Source of the DNA: Gaertneriomyces semiglobifer
Lineage: Eukaryota > Chytridiomycota > Chytridiomycetes > Spizellomycetales > Spizellomycetaceae
Assembly (NCBI GenBank): GCA_025558075.1
Contig: JAHLKF010000042.1
Coordinates: 1 to 64,000 of the forward strand
Reading direction: 5' to 3'
Length of the DNA: 64,000 nt
In this document: one piece after another, positions 28,036-39,411 of the stretch
Numbering within the stretch: the stretch's first letter is position 1
Layout: every line of letters starts with the position of its first letter
Notes under the pieces: model-generated
The model's database searches: none
What the model saw: only the letters and a program-made list of their open reading frames with translations
What the model was told of the DNA's origin: nothing
Position numbers and translations under genes: made by a program

Positions 28036-28848
28036 AAAAAAAGGAAACGTTAAATAAAAGCTTTGACGGAAACGTGGGGGTGCAGGGGGTGCAAAAGGGG
28101 GTGCAGGTATATTTTGAAAAAAGTCCAAAAAAGTGCTTACGTGAGCAGGTGTGGTGCAAAGGGTGCAAAGGGTGCAATGTTTTTAACTTTTTATATATAT
28201 TGGGAAAATATAAAAAAAAACATAGAAACAAAATAAACGTTAATAAAAAAGTATAATATCCTATAGAAAAAAAAGGGGGAAAAAAGGTGCACCCCCTGCA
28301 CCCTGGGTTCTCGCAAGAGCTTTTTACCGATAAACGGCTGCACCCTGGCTGCACCCCAGCTGCACCCTGACCGGTTTGTTCTAAGGGAGGCACAAGGATG
28401 TCATGTCATATGAAGTGGTAAGGATGGATGCATCCCGTCGCGTGTACGTGTACAAGATCGCGAGTCAGGACAAGATCGCTATGACACACGTGAAGTAATA
28501 TTGGACTTGAACAGATTCGGACTTGTGACCGTTTTGAAGCTGCGACGGTTTTGGTCGCATTTGCGGCTGCGACTTGGACGCAAGTTAAATTGATGCTAGT
28601 GGGAAACTGGTTGGTGGCAATGATTGTCAATGGCGATCATGACCGGCGCGACTTATTTCTTTCAATAAGTCATTAAGTAATTCTTATCCTCATAAGTCCT
28701 TAATTAACTTGTATCCTCATAAGTCCTCCAAATAAGTCATATCGATAAGTCAACCTTAATAAGTCGACAGTAATAAGTCCTATCAATAAGTCCCATTGAC
28801 ACAGTGCGCATAAATAAGCTGTAGAGCTTATTTATGCGCACTGTGTCA
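28036..28848 (-). repeat. Right terminal inverted repeat of element A
   Basis: Reverse complement of 6119-6955, with an inverted iteron module (about 28078-28370), mirrored GACTTATT array (about 28650-28795) and terminal palindrome (28797-28848). It lacks ~27 bp of CAT-rich repeat present at left and has a few substitutions. It is followed by TCGGT at 28849-28853. Confidence 0.95.
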
Positions 28849-28853
28849 TCGGT
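28849..28853. repeat. Target-site duplication of element A, right copy
   Basis: TCGGT, the partner of 6114-6118. Confidence 0.9.
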
Positions 28854-31263
28854 CCTTGATCCTCATCTCACACGTGCCTGAGAGGGATCGAGAGGCTTTC
28901 CTGCAGTGGAGCCAGGACCACCCGCTGATCGTCCGCGACGATCAGCATGGGCCCGGACTGGTCGCATTTCTGCTAACTGGCCACCCAGCAGTGGCCGATT
29001 ACTATGTCAGACGCCAATTCCCGCGTTACATCAAGCTGGAAGAACACCCACGAGTGCTCGCCATGCAAGATCATCCGCAGGTCACACACCTGTTGGCCCA
29101 GGACTCGGAGCCCTTGTCACGCCCAAGAATCCCAGTGCGTCCCTTCCTTGACAGGGACGAAGCCTGTGCAGCCACTTGGAGAGAGGTGCTTAAAAAAGGG
29201 TCGAGCCCGGCTACCTCCTCAATGCGGCACAGCACTGCGTTTACCATCACCTCGACGGTGGGGAAGCGTGTAACACTTAGCGAGGTTCCGGTTAACCCAG
29301 CTAGTCGCGTCAAGAAACAGCCGTGCTGGACGCTCACAATTATCAACAGTTTGTGGTTCCCAACCGTGTTGGACACTGGAGCAAGCGTATCGCTCATCTC
29401 CGCCAACCTTAAAGGGCCTGCTTACTCAGACAAGGACTTGCAGGCGGCCCCGGCCATGGATTTTTCCGGCATTGGAGGCCAGCTTAACTCGTCCTCAGTG
29501 GTATCGCTTCAGATGTCACTTAGAGGCGAATCAAGCGAGTACCTTACCTTTCGTGGCTACTTTCGGGTGATTGACTATCCCAAGCCACTTATCATCTTGG
29601 CGAACGATATCCTAGGACCTCTGCGAGTACAGACCCAAGTCCAGGACCCGCCATTCAAAACGTTTGCGGTCACCATGACCAACCCCGATATCATCGTTCC
29701 TTGCTCGGTCACGGCCGAACTGCCAACGACTCACATGTCCGGCGTTCGAGTACAAACAGCGTGGGGAATGTTCACAAAGGACTCTTCGTTCAAGCAGAAG
29801 AAGAAAGCCGCATCAGTATCCGAGGTCTTCAAGGTCGAAGTAGTCGAGGCATCCTCGGACACCTTGACTCAGTTGATTGACCCAGAGGAGACGCTTACTC
29901 GAGACGAAGCCTTAGAGCTTAAGGCCAAGTGGGACATACCGGATGACTTAGCAGTAGCGCCCGATGACTTCGAGCAACAACTACGCTCAGAGAAGTTCAA
30001 GGTGGAGTTGAGCCGAGACCGGATCGTCATCTGGTTCCTCATCCAGCTTCTGCGCAAGTTCCATAAAGCGTTCTCTTACGAAGGCAATTTAATTGGGCAT
30101 CACGACGAAATTCCTTTTGCGCCCAAGTTTATCGGACCACCTCCGCCACACACGAAACCACGACACTTCTCACCGAAGGACAAGGAAGTGTTGGACAAGG
30201 AAACGCAAACCATGGTTGGTATCAACCGCTGGGAGCGCACCGACGACACCATAGCCGTCAGCGACCCCGTTATAGTTCATTATGTGGACAAACCCCCGCG
30301 CATTGCATTTGACTTCCGCGAGGTCAACAAGCACATGGAATGGGATCCATACCGTTTCCCAAACATGGCGGACATTCTACAGTGGCTCGTAGCCATCCCG
30401 TTCCGTTTTATTTCAGGTGGAGACGCCAATAAAGGCTTCTACCAAGTTTTCATCGCCGATCCGCACGTGCGCAATTGGCTTTCGCTTCGTCTCCCAGACG
30501 GTATCTACCGCTTGCGCTACATGCCGTTTGGCCCACAGAATGCCCCCGCGCATTTCTGTCGGGTGATGGACCACGTACTGCGCGGCATCAAGTGGCAAGA
30601 TGTTAATAACTTTGTCGACGATGTCCACGCCCGATCTACCACAGCCAAGGATGCCCTAGATGCCATAGCGCAATGGTTTAGTCGGTTCGTTGCCGCCGGC
30701 CTCACCCTGCGTCTGGACAAATGCAACTGGTTGTTCCGAGAGCTTGCAGCCTTGGGCTTCATCGCGTCCCAGGACGGGCTTAGGCCGGATCCAGCCAAGG
30801 TCGCAGCCATTACCCAATGGGATCTGCCTCTCTACGTTGGCGATCTCTGGGGCTTTGTGGGTTTGTTGGGGTTCTTCTGTCGCTTCATTGACAAGCACGC
30901 CGAACTCACCAAACCCTTGCATGAGGCAATCCTGGAAGGTGTCCAAGCTTATCGCGTACACAAGGCTGCTAGAGACGAGCGCAAGGGGTCACGCCCCCAA
31001 AAATCCGCCGGTAAACTCCAGCAAGAAACCTTTGACGAAGCCCCGGTGTCCGCTCTAAACTCTACCGCCGACAACCTGGCCAAAGGCACTCTGCAACTCC
31101 CGTCAGTGCCATCCAAGGCGGTCAACATGCCCGCGGGTGTCATTGACCCTCTTTGCCCAGGCCGCCTCAAACACAAGGCGCTTGACCGGGCCATGAAACG
31201 CTTCTTGGCCACCCACCCGGTCGTCTGGAACGACGACCGAAAAAAGGCCTTCGCAGCCTGAAG
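28854..31263 (+). pseudogene. pol: Gypsy pol: protease and reverse transcriptase
   Basis: The frame continues from the 5797-6118 segment. Protease motif L-D-T-G-A-S-V-S-L-I near 29370. Reverse transcriptase with R-I-A-F-D-F-R-E-V-N, a D in G-G-D-A-N-K-G-F-Y-Q, and N-F-V-D-D-V-H (the YxDD box) near 30610. The frame ends at TGA 31259-31261, where one base appears lost before the RNase H region, so RT and RNase H are out of phase. No Walker or envelope feature. It copies element RNA to DNA when intact. Confidence 0.88.
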
Positions 31264-31763
31264 GTGGCGCTCACCTCTGCACCGGTGCTCGCAGCATCAC
31301 GTTCGGGCTTCCCGATTACCGTACACACGGACGCATGTGTGGAAGCCTTCAACATTACGGTTGACCAACTACAACCAGATACCACGCGTCGACCGCTAGC
31401 CTACTACTCTAGGCGAACTACAAAGACTGAGGCCAATGCGCCCCCGGTCGAACTAGAAGCCGGTTGCTTGATTTGGGGCCTCGACAAAGCGCGCTGCTAC
31501 CTCGAAGGCGCCCAGTTCACGGTAGTCATAGATCACCGTGCCCTCTTGTGGCTCAAGAACTACAAGGGAACCAACCGCAAACTACAACGTTGGGCAGTCG
31601 AACTTGCCTATTGGGATCAGTGGATGACGATCGTTCACAAACCCAGCCGCTTCCAAATAGTCGCGGATACGTTGTCACGGCTAGTAGCAGCCCCCACAGT
31701 CCCGCCAGACACCTCCACTCCCACTCAGAAGGTCGAGGAGGTCGAGGAGGCCGAGGACATCTA
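31264..31763 (+). pseudogene. pol: Gypsy pol: RNase H segment
   Basis: Frame shifted by one base relative to the RT. I-T-V-H-T-D-A-C-V-E-A-F marks the RNase H start and A-x-x-V-E-L-E-A-G-C-L its second acidic residue. V-I-D-H-R-A-L-L-W-L follows. The copia element interrupts pol at 31763, after E-E-V-E-E-A-E-D-I. Confidence 0.82.
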
Positions 31764-32041
31764 TGTTGTAAGGGGGTCCCGGTGACATACACGTCATAGG
31801 GATACCCTAACCAGGGCGCGCGCTATGACATGGGTTCTTATCCATATCAGCACACCAACGTGCGTCATGTGCCCATGAGCACGTGACCCATGTGACTGGC
31901 TGCCCTAACACCTGACACGTGACCTTTTCCGTCGGGTGGTTCTCTTATGCCGGGTATTCAACTGTACTCTTAGAACCTTAGACGTGAATACACATAAGCT
32001 TATTAGAAGGATCAGAGCATCAGCAGGATCCCTCTGCAACA
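31764..32041 (+). repeat. Copia 5' LTR
   Basis: 278 bp, TG...CA ends, nearly identical to 36853-37128. A 56-bp piece of the same LTR recurs reversed at 57681-57736. Confidence 0.95.
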
Positions 32042-32058
32042 GGTTATGAGCCCCTGGC
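32042..32058 (+). promoter_or_regulatory. Copia primer-binding site (half-tRNA type)
   Basis: GGTTATGAGCCCC directly follows the LTR. It is complementary to the anticodon stem-loop GGGCTCATAACC of initiator-type tRNA-Met, the internal-cleavage priming mode known from Drosophila copia. Confidence 0.7.
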
Positions 32059-32159
32059 ATCGATAGCTGTTACCTGCTTATCCTCTGCCCTTCAGTCTCC
32101 GGGTGGAACGGCCCGTTACCGACGATTCCTGACTTGCCCGAGCGATCACGCTGTTTTCC

Positions 32160-32315
32160 CGACATACGACGCTCCCGACACCGTTAATCCCCCTGCCAGC
32201 GATTAACGACGCCTGACACTTATTGATCCCCCTGCCTGCGATCAACGACAACTGCTTATTGAACACCCTGCCTGTGTTCAACGACAACTGACCCTTATTG
32301 CACCTTGCCTGTGTA
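32160..32315 (+). repeat. Degenerate hairpin repeats in the copia leader
   Basis: About four units of roughly 35-40 bp, each with CCCTGCC between short inverted arms (GATCCCCCTGCCTGCGATC; GAACACCCTGCCTGTGTTC) and followed by AACGACA. They lie in the untranslated leader and may fold as serial stem-loops. Confidence 0.6.
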
Positions 32316-32331
32316 TAACACTTTTTTTTAG

Positions 32332-35300
32332 ACGGCCCGCTCGACCCGCAGTGCCAAAGAGGAATTCTCGGCCCTCGACAACCCTCCGTCACTGTTCGCT
32401 GAACGACTGTTAACCGACACGCTTAAGAAAATCACCCCGTTCGATGGCAATCCCCAGGATGCCGCCCCCCGGCTGTTGACCTTCATCCGCTCCATCAACA
32501 TGATTTACACCTAATGCCCCGATCTAACTGAGGAGGACCTTTTCTTAGTCGCTGTCTGCAATCTCCGCGACCATGCCCTTACATGGCTGGAAGACTGGAA
32601 CCGCTCTGCCGCAAAAGCCGACGTTATTACTCAGTGGAACCCCCTCCGTCGTGCGCTCCATCAACGCTTCATTCCTGCTGCATATCTGGACTCCCAACGC
32701 CTTGCCCTGCGAAACCTTTCTCAAACCGGTACCGTCGGCGAATACAACTCTGCTTTCGAGAAAATTCGCTTAACCCTGCCGAACATGGACTCTGACGATG
32801 TTTGCCTTACTTACATCTGCGGTCTCAAACCCTCGGTTCGTGATCGCATTCGAAATCGAGTTGCCGCTGACACCCAGACCCTCGACGCCTTACAAGTTGC
32901 CGCACTGGACCTGGATGCGTCAGTATACACAAAACCTCGGACTCCTGAAGCCTTTGCCGCTGCCGCCGCGGCCACGCACCCCCGTCGCCGTCCCAGGCCG
33001 GCGGCCCGTCCCTGTGACATCTGCACCCAAGGAACCCACTATGTTCGTGACTGTCCCCTTGTCATTGACGCCAAGAAACGCGCTCAGTCCCGCCTGGCCG
33101 CACATGCCGCTGAACTTGCACACGACGACGAGGACTCCGGCCCGCCCGACTCCGACACTGACACCGACTCCGATCCCGAGGCCTTCCTTGTCTTATCGAC
33201 TGACCGTGACGCGCCGCACTCCATCGCTCTCGATTCGGGCGCCACACATAGCATCATTCGCGATCGCTTCCATCTGACGGAATTTCAAGCTTTTCCCTCG
33301 GCTCGACAAATCTCCGGCATTGGCACGTGCGCTGCTTACGGCAAGGGAACCTGAATCATCAACACACGTCATGGTTTACTTAAGCTTACTGACGTGCTCT
33401 ATGCTCCCGAATGTCCGCGGAACCTGCTCTCCTTCGCGTCATTGGCCCAGTCCCGTTATGCCTTAGACTTCTCGGCTGATCTTAGTGCCGGGTGGATTAC
33501 TCATCGCAAGTCGGGTGCTCGTGTAGCTGATGTCATACGTCACAATAAACTTTATTTTATTGCTGGGTATACCACTGCCTCTCTGGCTGAATATGAGGCC
33601 TTTACCACCCATGTCCGCAAGTCCGCGCGCATTACGCATCGTACGTCGCGTGCCGCCCCCCGTGACCCCCCGTCCGTGACTGCGCCCCAGGTTACCGTCA
33701 CTGCGCCTCCGACGGCACAGCAACTTCACGCGCCCAACACGGTGGCACAGCACTTTCCGACAAATCGACCAGAATCGACCAATTCGACCGAGTCGACACC
33801 GCCGACACCTCCGACACCTGCGATTGCGGCTGCTGACACTGTTTATTCACAAGATATACCGCCTACTTCACATGTTATCGCTGATCCTGCCCCTAGTTCC
33901 GCTGACTCTGTTACTCTTAAGCTCTGGCACCTACGTCTCGGTCATCCGAGCGCTGCTAATCTCCAACTAGCGCTTCGCGCATACGGTATTTCCGTGCCCG
34001 GCACCCTTGCGACCTGCGTTGGGTGTCGTGTCGCTAAGTCCCGACGCTCTCCATTCAATCATGACAACCCCCAACCTGCAACCCGTGTCCTTGGTCGCAT
34101 CCACAGCGACGTGCAGTCAGTCGAGCATGACACACTCGATCACTGCCCGTACCTTGTCACGTTCATCGACGAACTTACTCGATACGCACATGTTGCCATC
34201 ATCAAACATAAACACGATGTCCCCGCCGAATTCCACGCTTTCCGCCAACATGCTGAAAACCTCCATGGATGCAAAATCCTTGAACTGCGATGCGACAACG
34301 GCGGCAAATACCTGAGTCATGCCCTTGTCGGCGATCTTCGGCAGCACGGCACCCGGGTTCGTCCCACCCACGCATACTCTCCGGCACAAAAGGGCATCGC
34401 CGAGCGTTATAATCAGATGTTAATGACACAAACCCGGGCGGTTATGCTGTCGAGTCACATACCTCAGCACCTGTGGAGGGAAATCGTCGTTGCTGTCAAC
34501 TACCTCCGTCAGCGCACGCCGTCCCGCGCCATCGGCAATGCAACTCCATACGAAAAATGGCACGGTTCTCCCGCGGACGTGGCGAACCTGCGGGTCTTGT
34601 GGTCCGACGCTTATGTTCATATCCCCGTCGAACGCCGTCCCCATAAAAAGCTCGAACCCCGGGCCCGTCGCATGAAACTGATCGGGTACACTGACTCCAC
34701 GGGTTACCGTTTCTACGATTCCCTGACACAGCGCCTTCATCGGTCCCGCGACGTCACGTTCGATGAAACCAACTATGTCGATCCCGCTCCCGACGCTCCC
34801 GATGATGAAGTTTTTGAAGTCGAGTACATTGTTGATGAACGGATCGCACCGACGGGGGAGCATCAATATTTTGTTAAGTACGTCGGGTATTCTGAACCTG
34901 AATGGAACGATGCGTTCAACTTACACGGCTTGCCCGTTGTTGATGAATATTTTGCTCGTAAGCATCGCTCCCCGGCATCTTCCTCCACGTCCCCTCCTAC
35001 AGTCGAGGCCCTAGTAGCGTCCGCTCTGGACGGCCCCCGTGCCCGGGAACCCGTCACTTATAAGCAAGCGCTGCGCTCACCTGACCGTCAGGCCTGGCAG
35101 CAGGCCATCGATAAAGAACTCCAATCCTTGCTCGCTAATCAGACCTGGATGCCCGTCGACGCCTTGCCGTCCGACGCTTATACCATCGACTCTAAATGGG
35201 TTTTCAAGATTAAGCATCACCCGGACGGTTCCATCAAGAAGTATAAGGCCCGCCTTGTTGCCCGTGGGTTTACCCAGCACCCGGGTCTCGATTTCAATGA

Positions 35301-36792
35301 AACCTATGCTCCGGTCGTCAAGTTCAGCACGCTCCGCCTGCTATCGGCTCTCTCTCAGCTCTTCGGCCTTGTCGTCCACCAAATGGATGTCCTCACGGCA
35401 TTCCTGAACGCTGTAATCGACACCGACATTCATATGCAACGCCCCGACGGGTCGTACGTTAAACTCCTACATTCGATCTATGGGTTAAAGCAGTCACCGC
35501 GCTTATGGAACCAAACCCTTGACACTTATCTGAAGTCCGTTGGTTTCCAACCCACGGTTCTCGACACCGTGCTGTACATTCGCCCTGCTGCCGGCGGCAC
35601 ACCTGACATCATCGCCCTGTACGTTGATGACCTCACCATCTGCTCCACGACGGCCCGCATACAGTTCATTAAGGATGGTCTTGCCCGGCGTCTCGGGATG
35701 GAGGACATGGGGGAGATTTCGTACATTCTTGGCATTGAAGTCACACGCACTGCTGACACACTGACACTGAACCAAGGCAAATACATTGATGACATGGTCC
35801 TTCGCTATGGCCTTGCCGATGCCACATCTGTCACTGTTCCACTGTCGCCCAGCTTATCGCTTGTCGCTGCCACCGACGACGACGTCCTGGCTGATCAAAA
35901 AATTTATCAGTCAATAATCGGCAGTTTGATGTATCTTACCGTCGCTACACGGCCCGATCTCGCATTCGCAATCTCCAAACTGTCCCGCTTCTTGTCGAAA
36001 CCAACTGAACAGCATCTGAGTGCTGCTCGCCGTGTCCTCCGCTATGTAAAAGGCACTCGCAACCTCAAGCTCTTGTATGGCCCTAGAGACGGGGGAGTAT
36101 CCTCCCTACATGGTTACTCCGACGCTGATTTCGCGGCAAATGCTGAAAATCGACGTTTGACGTCGGCGTATCTCTTCTTGCTGAACGGAGGCGCTATTTC
36201 GTGGGCATCTAAGCTCCAGAACTCCACAGCACAATCTACAGCAGAAGCGGAATACATTGCATTAGCTGAGGCCGCCAAAGAGGCAGTATGGCTCCGTCGA
36301 CTGATGATCGCGGTCCTTGAGCACTTTCCACGAAATAACACCCACAAGTCCATTCTCCCGGGCACTGAACATGGCCCCAACACGCACGGCGCTCTAACAG
36401 TGTACAAGGACAACCAGGCAGCCATCAAACTTGTCAACAACCCAGTTAATCACAATCGCACCAAGCACATTGATCTCCGCCATCATTTCATCCGCGAAAA
36501 AGTTCATCAGACCCAGGAAATCGCTCTCCGCTATGTGTCCACTAACGACCAGCTTGCTGACGGACTTACCAAGGCCCTAGCAGCACCTGCTCTGAACAGC
36601 ATGCTTCCCCGCATGGGTTTCCGCACGTTCGACGCTTCTGACAAGTTATTGACAGCGTCCGACACTGCTGACAAGCTGATGACAGTGTCTGACAAGGTGC
36701 TGAAGGTGTCTGACACTGCTGACAGGTTGCTGACAATGCCTGACACTGCGGACAAGCTGCTGAAGGTGTCGAACACTGACAATAAGCACTGA
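32332..36792 (+). pseudogene. gag-pol: Copia gag-pol polyprotein with chromodomain
   Basis: Single frame from ACG 32332 (probably a mutated ATG after a TAG and T-rich tract) to 36792, with in-frame TAA 32512-32514 and TGA 33352-33354. Gag zinc knuckle C-D-I-C-T-Q-G-T-H-Y-V-R-D-C near 33015. Protease L-D-S-G-A-T-H. Integrase HHCC (H-L-R-L-G-H..., C-V-G-C) and DDE (S-D-V-Q-S; C-D-N-G-G; I-A-E-R-Y-N). A chromodomain-like segment follows near 34810-34960 (F-E-V-E-Y-I-V-D-E-R, Y-F-V-K-Y-V-G-Y, V-V-D-E-Y-F). RT has Y-V-D-D-L-T; RNase H S-D-A-D-F-A ... E-A-E-Y-I-A-L. The tail is a tandem repeat. Confidence 0.9.
36641..36790 (+). repeat. Tandem repeat encoding D-T-A-D-K-L-L-x-V-S units
   Basis: About seven imperfect units of 21-33 bp (GACACTGCTGACAAGCTGCTGA core) at the 3' end of copia pol. 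They encode repeated S-D-T-A-D-K-L-L-T. Similar decayed units continue after the stop to about 36840. Confidence 0.7.
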
Positions 36793-36852
36793 ACAGTTGC
36801 TGAAGGTGTCGGGCAGTTTGCAGGAAATGTCGTGCATGCACCGAGGGGGGAG

Positions 36853-37128
36853 TGTTGTAAGGGGGTCCCGGTGACATACACGTCATAGAGATACCCTAAC
36901 CAGGGCGCGCGCTATGACATGGGTTCTTATCCATATCAGCACACACGTGCGTCATGTGCCCATGAGCACGTGACCCATGTGACTGGCTGCCCTAACACCT
37001 GATACGTGACCTTTTCCGTCGGGTGGTTCTCTTATGCCGGGCATTCAACTGTACTCTTAGAACCTTAGACTTGAATACACATAAGCTTATTAGAAGGATC
37101 AGAGCATCAGCAGGATCCCTCTGCAACA
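36853..37128 (+). repeat. Copia 3' LTR
   Basis: 276 bp, preceded by a polypurine tract. Followed by ATCTA (37129-37133), the duplicated target. Confidence 0.95.
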
Positions 37129-38706
37129 ATCTACACCTTTTACACGTTTGAAACGTATTACCAGCACATAGACTTAGAGCCCACGCTGGCGGCGCGCATT
37201 CACGACGCTCAAAGGGCCGAGACGGACAGTCCTGCGACTGCCGCTCTCACCATATTAAGGGGCTCCAAACCACTTGCCGACTTGTCACGCGCCGAGCTCG
37301 CTCTTATTCGCAATTGGCGTCTTAACAACGAGATATTGGAACACCATTACGCTCACGCCGACAACTCTCCTTGGCGCACTTACGTGCCCGCCGACCTGCG
37401 CACCGAGGTGCTTGGCCTTATTCACGAGGGGGGAGGGCACTTTGGCTTCACAAGGACGTTTGCGAAAGTGGCAGCCCAATTTTGGTGGCCGCACATGTCT
37501 CGGGAAGTACGCAACTTCTGTCGGGCGTGCGAAAAATGCCAGCAAACAAAGCCCGGACCCCGTCACACACCTGGGCTCCTAAACCCAATTGAAACACCTC
37601 TGGGACGGTGGGAATGTATCACGACGGACTTTCTCACCAAATTACCGTTAACTGCACGAGGCCACGACGGTTTCCACATCATATGCTGTAAGAAAACGCA
37701 CCGTGTGCACATCTACGCGCATAACAATACGTGGAAAGCTGATCGCACGGCGCGTGTGCTCGTGGAGCGCTACTACCCGTTGCACGGCCTACCTCGCAAG
37801 ATTATTTCGGACAGAGACACACGTTTCACCAGCCTGCTATGGAAAGAAGTCAAACGGCAACTGAACATAGATCATCACCTAACCACGTCTTACCACCCGC
37901 AAGGCGACGGCCAATCAGAGCGTGAGAACCGCTTGGTTCTCCAAGTGCTCCGGACGGTCGTCAATGCGCGACTGGATGACTGGGACCTGTGTCTACCGAT
38001 GGTAGAGTTTGCCATCAATGACACATTACACGAGGGAATGCAGATGACTCGGTTTGAAGCCGATCTCGGATATTCCCCCTCGACTCCTTTGGGCGCGCTG
38101 TCTAAGGATCTAGAAAGCATGCGCAACGCTACAGCAGCCGAGCTGCTCCAACGCCTGCAGGACATTGACGTCCTCACAAGAGAACTCATGTTCGAAGCGC
38201 AGGCGTTACAGAAAAAGTACTACGACAAATCGCACAGAGAAGTCACGTACAAGAAAGGGGACAAGGTGTACCTTAGCACCAAACACCTCAAAGGTTACGA
38301 AGGGAAACTGACCTCACGATGGGCCGGGCCCTTTGATGTAACTGCAGTGGAAAAATATGACGTCTACAAGCTCAAATTGCCAGACACCATGAGGCAATTG
38401 TACCCCTACTTCCATGTCTCGAAACTAAAAGAGTACATCGAGCCTCAGCCGGGCCAGAAACGGTACGATAACCCGGGCCCCGAGATCGTCGATGACGAGG
38501 AAGAATGGGAAGTAGAAGCGGTTGTCGGACACAGAGACTTTGGACGGCGGAAACAGCGGCAATACAAAGTCCGCTGGAAAGGATGAGCCGACTCGGAGGA
38601 CACATGGGAGCCCGAGTCACAACTCAGCAACTCCAAGGATGCCATCGAGGAGTACTGGAAGGGGTTACCCCAAGTTCCAGACACCGCCTTTCTATTTCAC
38701 TTATAG
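37129..38706 (+). pseudogene. pol: Gypsy pol: integrase and chromodomain
   Basis: Resumes pol after the copia insertion. Zinc-binding H-H-C-C region (G-G-H-F-G-F-T-R-T..., C-R-A-C-E-K-C), DDE core (T-T-D-F-L-T; I-S-D-R-D-T-R-F; G-Q-S-E-R-E-N), an SH3-like K-G-D-K-V-Y-L-S segment, then a chromodomain W-E-V-E-A-V-V-G-H-R ... Y-K-V-R-W-K-G. TGA at 38584-38586 replaces the residue after W-K-G; the frame then continues with D-S-E-D-T-W-E-P-E to TAG 38706, completing the chromodomain. This marks the element as a chromovirus. Confidence 0.88.
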
Positions 38707-39411
38707 ACACAGTCGATCATCATCGATTGTGCCGCTCCGCAATAGCCTCAATTGGCATCAGGAGTGTTCTAGGGGTAATCAAGCCACCCTACAAATGAAG
38801 CGAAAACATGGGAGTCCTTCGTCGCAATCACACTGACACGACAATCCCAGGAGTCGTCTCCGAGAAGAGGACTCGTCCAGGCCGACCAGGACCCATCCAG
38901 ATCGGTCTTTTCCGAGACTCGTGCCCGGAATCAGCAAGCGGCAGCCGCCACCAACGAGGAACGGCTTGTCAGCTAGAAAAAAGTGCAGTGCTTGTTCAAC
39001 AGCTGTCAAAATTACCCGTTCGCGTATGCTGCGGAGATTTGCTTACGTACAAGCTATTTATAGACGTGAACTGGCCCTACGCACTTCACCTGTCAAGATC
39101 TGAACGACTTCCCAATAAACGGCAAACACACGATGGTCGGAGGGAAGGAGGTTGAAGACAGAGTATCAATAGGGGAAGTACTTTCCCAAAACGAAGAAGA
39201 AGAAAGAAGCACACGGATGCTGGCTCTTCAGGCTTCCGGCTTATAAAAGAGGGTTCACTGACGCTGTCTGGGGAAGGTTGGTATCGTCGTACAACTTCGC
39301 CAGCACTAGCAAACCGCCAAGCAGCCCAAGACCGTCTTGACCTCCTTGACCTCTCTGTCGCTCCGTCAAACCTTCTAGTACCCTTCAACACCCCAGTCAA
39401 AGGCACCCACC
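38707..39411 (+). other. Gypsy 3' region without recognised gene
   Basis: About 700 bp between pol and the small third frame. Open frames of 60-120 codons exist but show no domain. CTTATAAAAGAGGG near 39240 and a pyrimidine-rich stretch before ATG 39412 look like a promoter and 5' leader for the following small frame. Confidence 0.4.

Larger units (their letters stand above)
6119..28848. mobile_element. Polinton-like virus element A, complete (22.7 kb)
   Basis: Terminal inverted repeats of about 0.83 kb, a 5-bp TCGGT duplication and a full PLV gene set define the element. Genes in order: 98-aa protein (-), 514+ aa Pro-rich protein (+), coiled-coil basic protein (+), MCP (+), small basic protein (-), integrase (+), tyrosine recombinase (-), TV-Pol-helicase (+), HTH (+), zinc protein (-), C5 methyltransferase (-), ATPase (-), penton (+), fibre (+), 102-aa (+), F-box-like (-), 95-aa (-). 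The TIRs are ~99% identical apart from a 27-bp indel, so insertion is recent. Several genes carry single inactivating lesions. Confidence 0.95.
31764..37128 (+). mobile_element. Ty1/copia retrotransposon with an internal chromodomain
   Basis: LTRs 31764-32041 (278 bp) and 36853-37128 (276 bp), TGTTGTAAG...CTGCAACA, differ at about four positions plus a 2-bp indel. ATCTA duplications lie at 31759-31763 and 37129-37133. Domain order gag, protease, integrase, RT, RNase H is diagnostic of copia. The PBS and purine tract (CACCGAGGGGGGAG) are in place. The coding frame has two nonsense codons and an apparent lost start. Confidence 0.95.
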
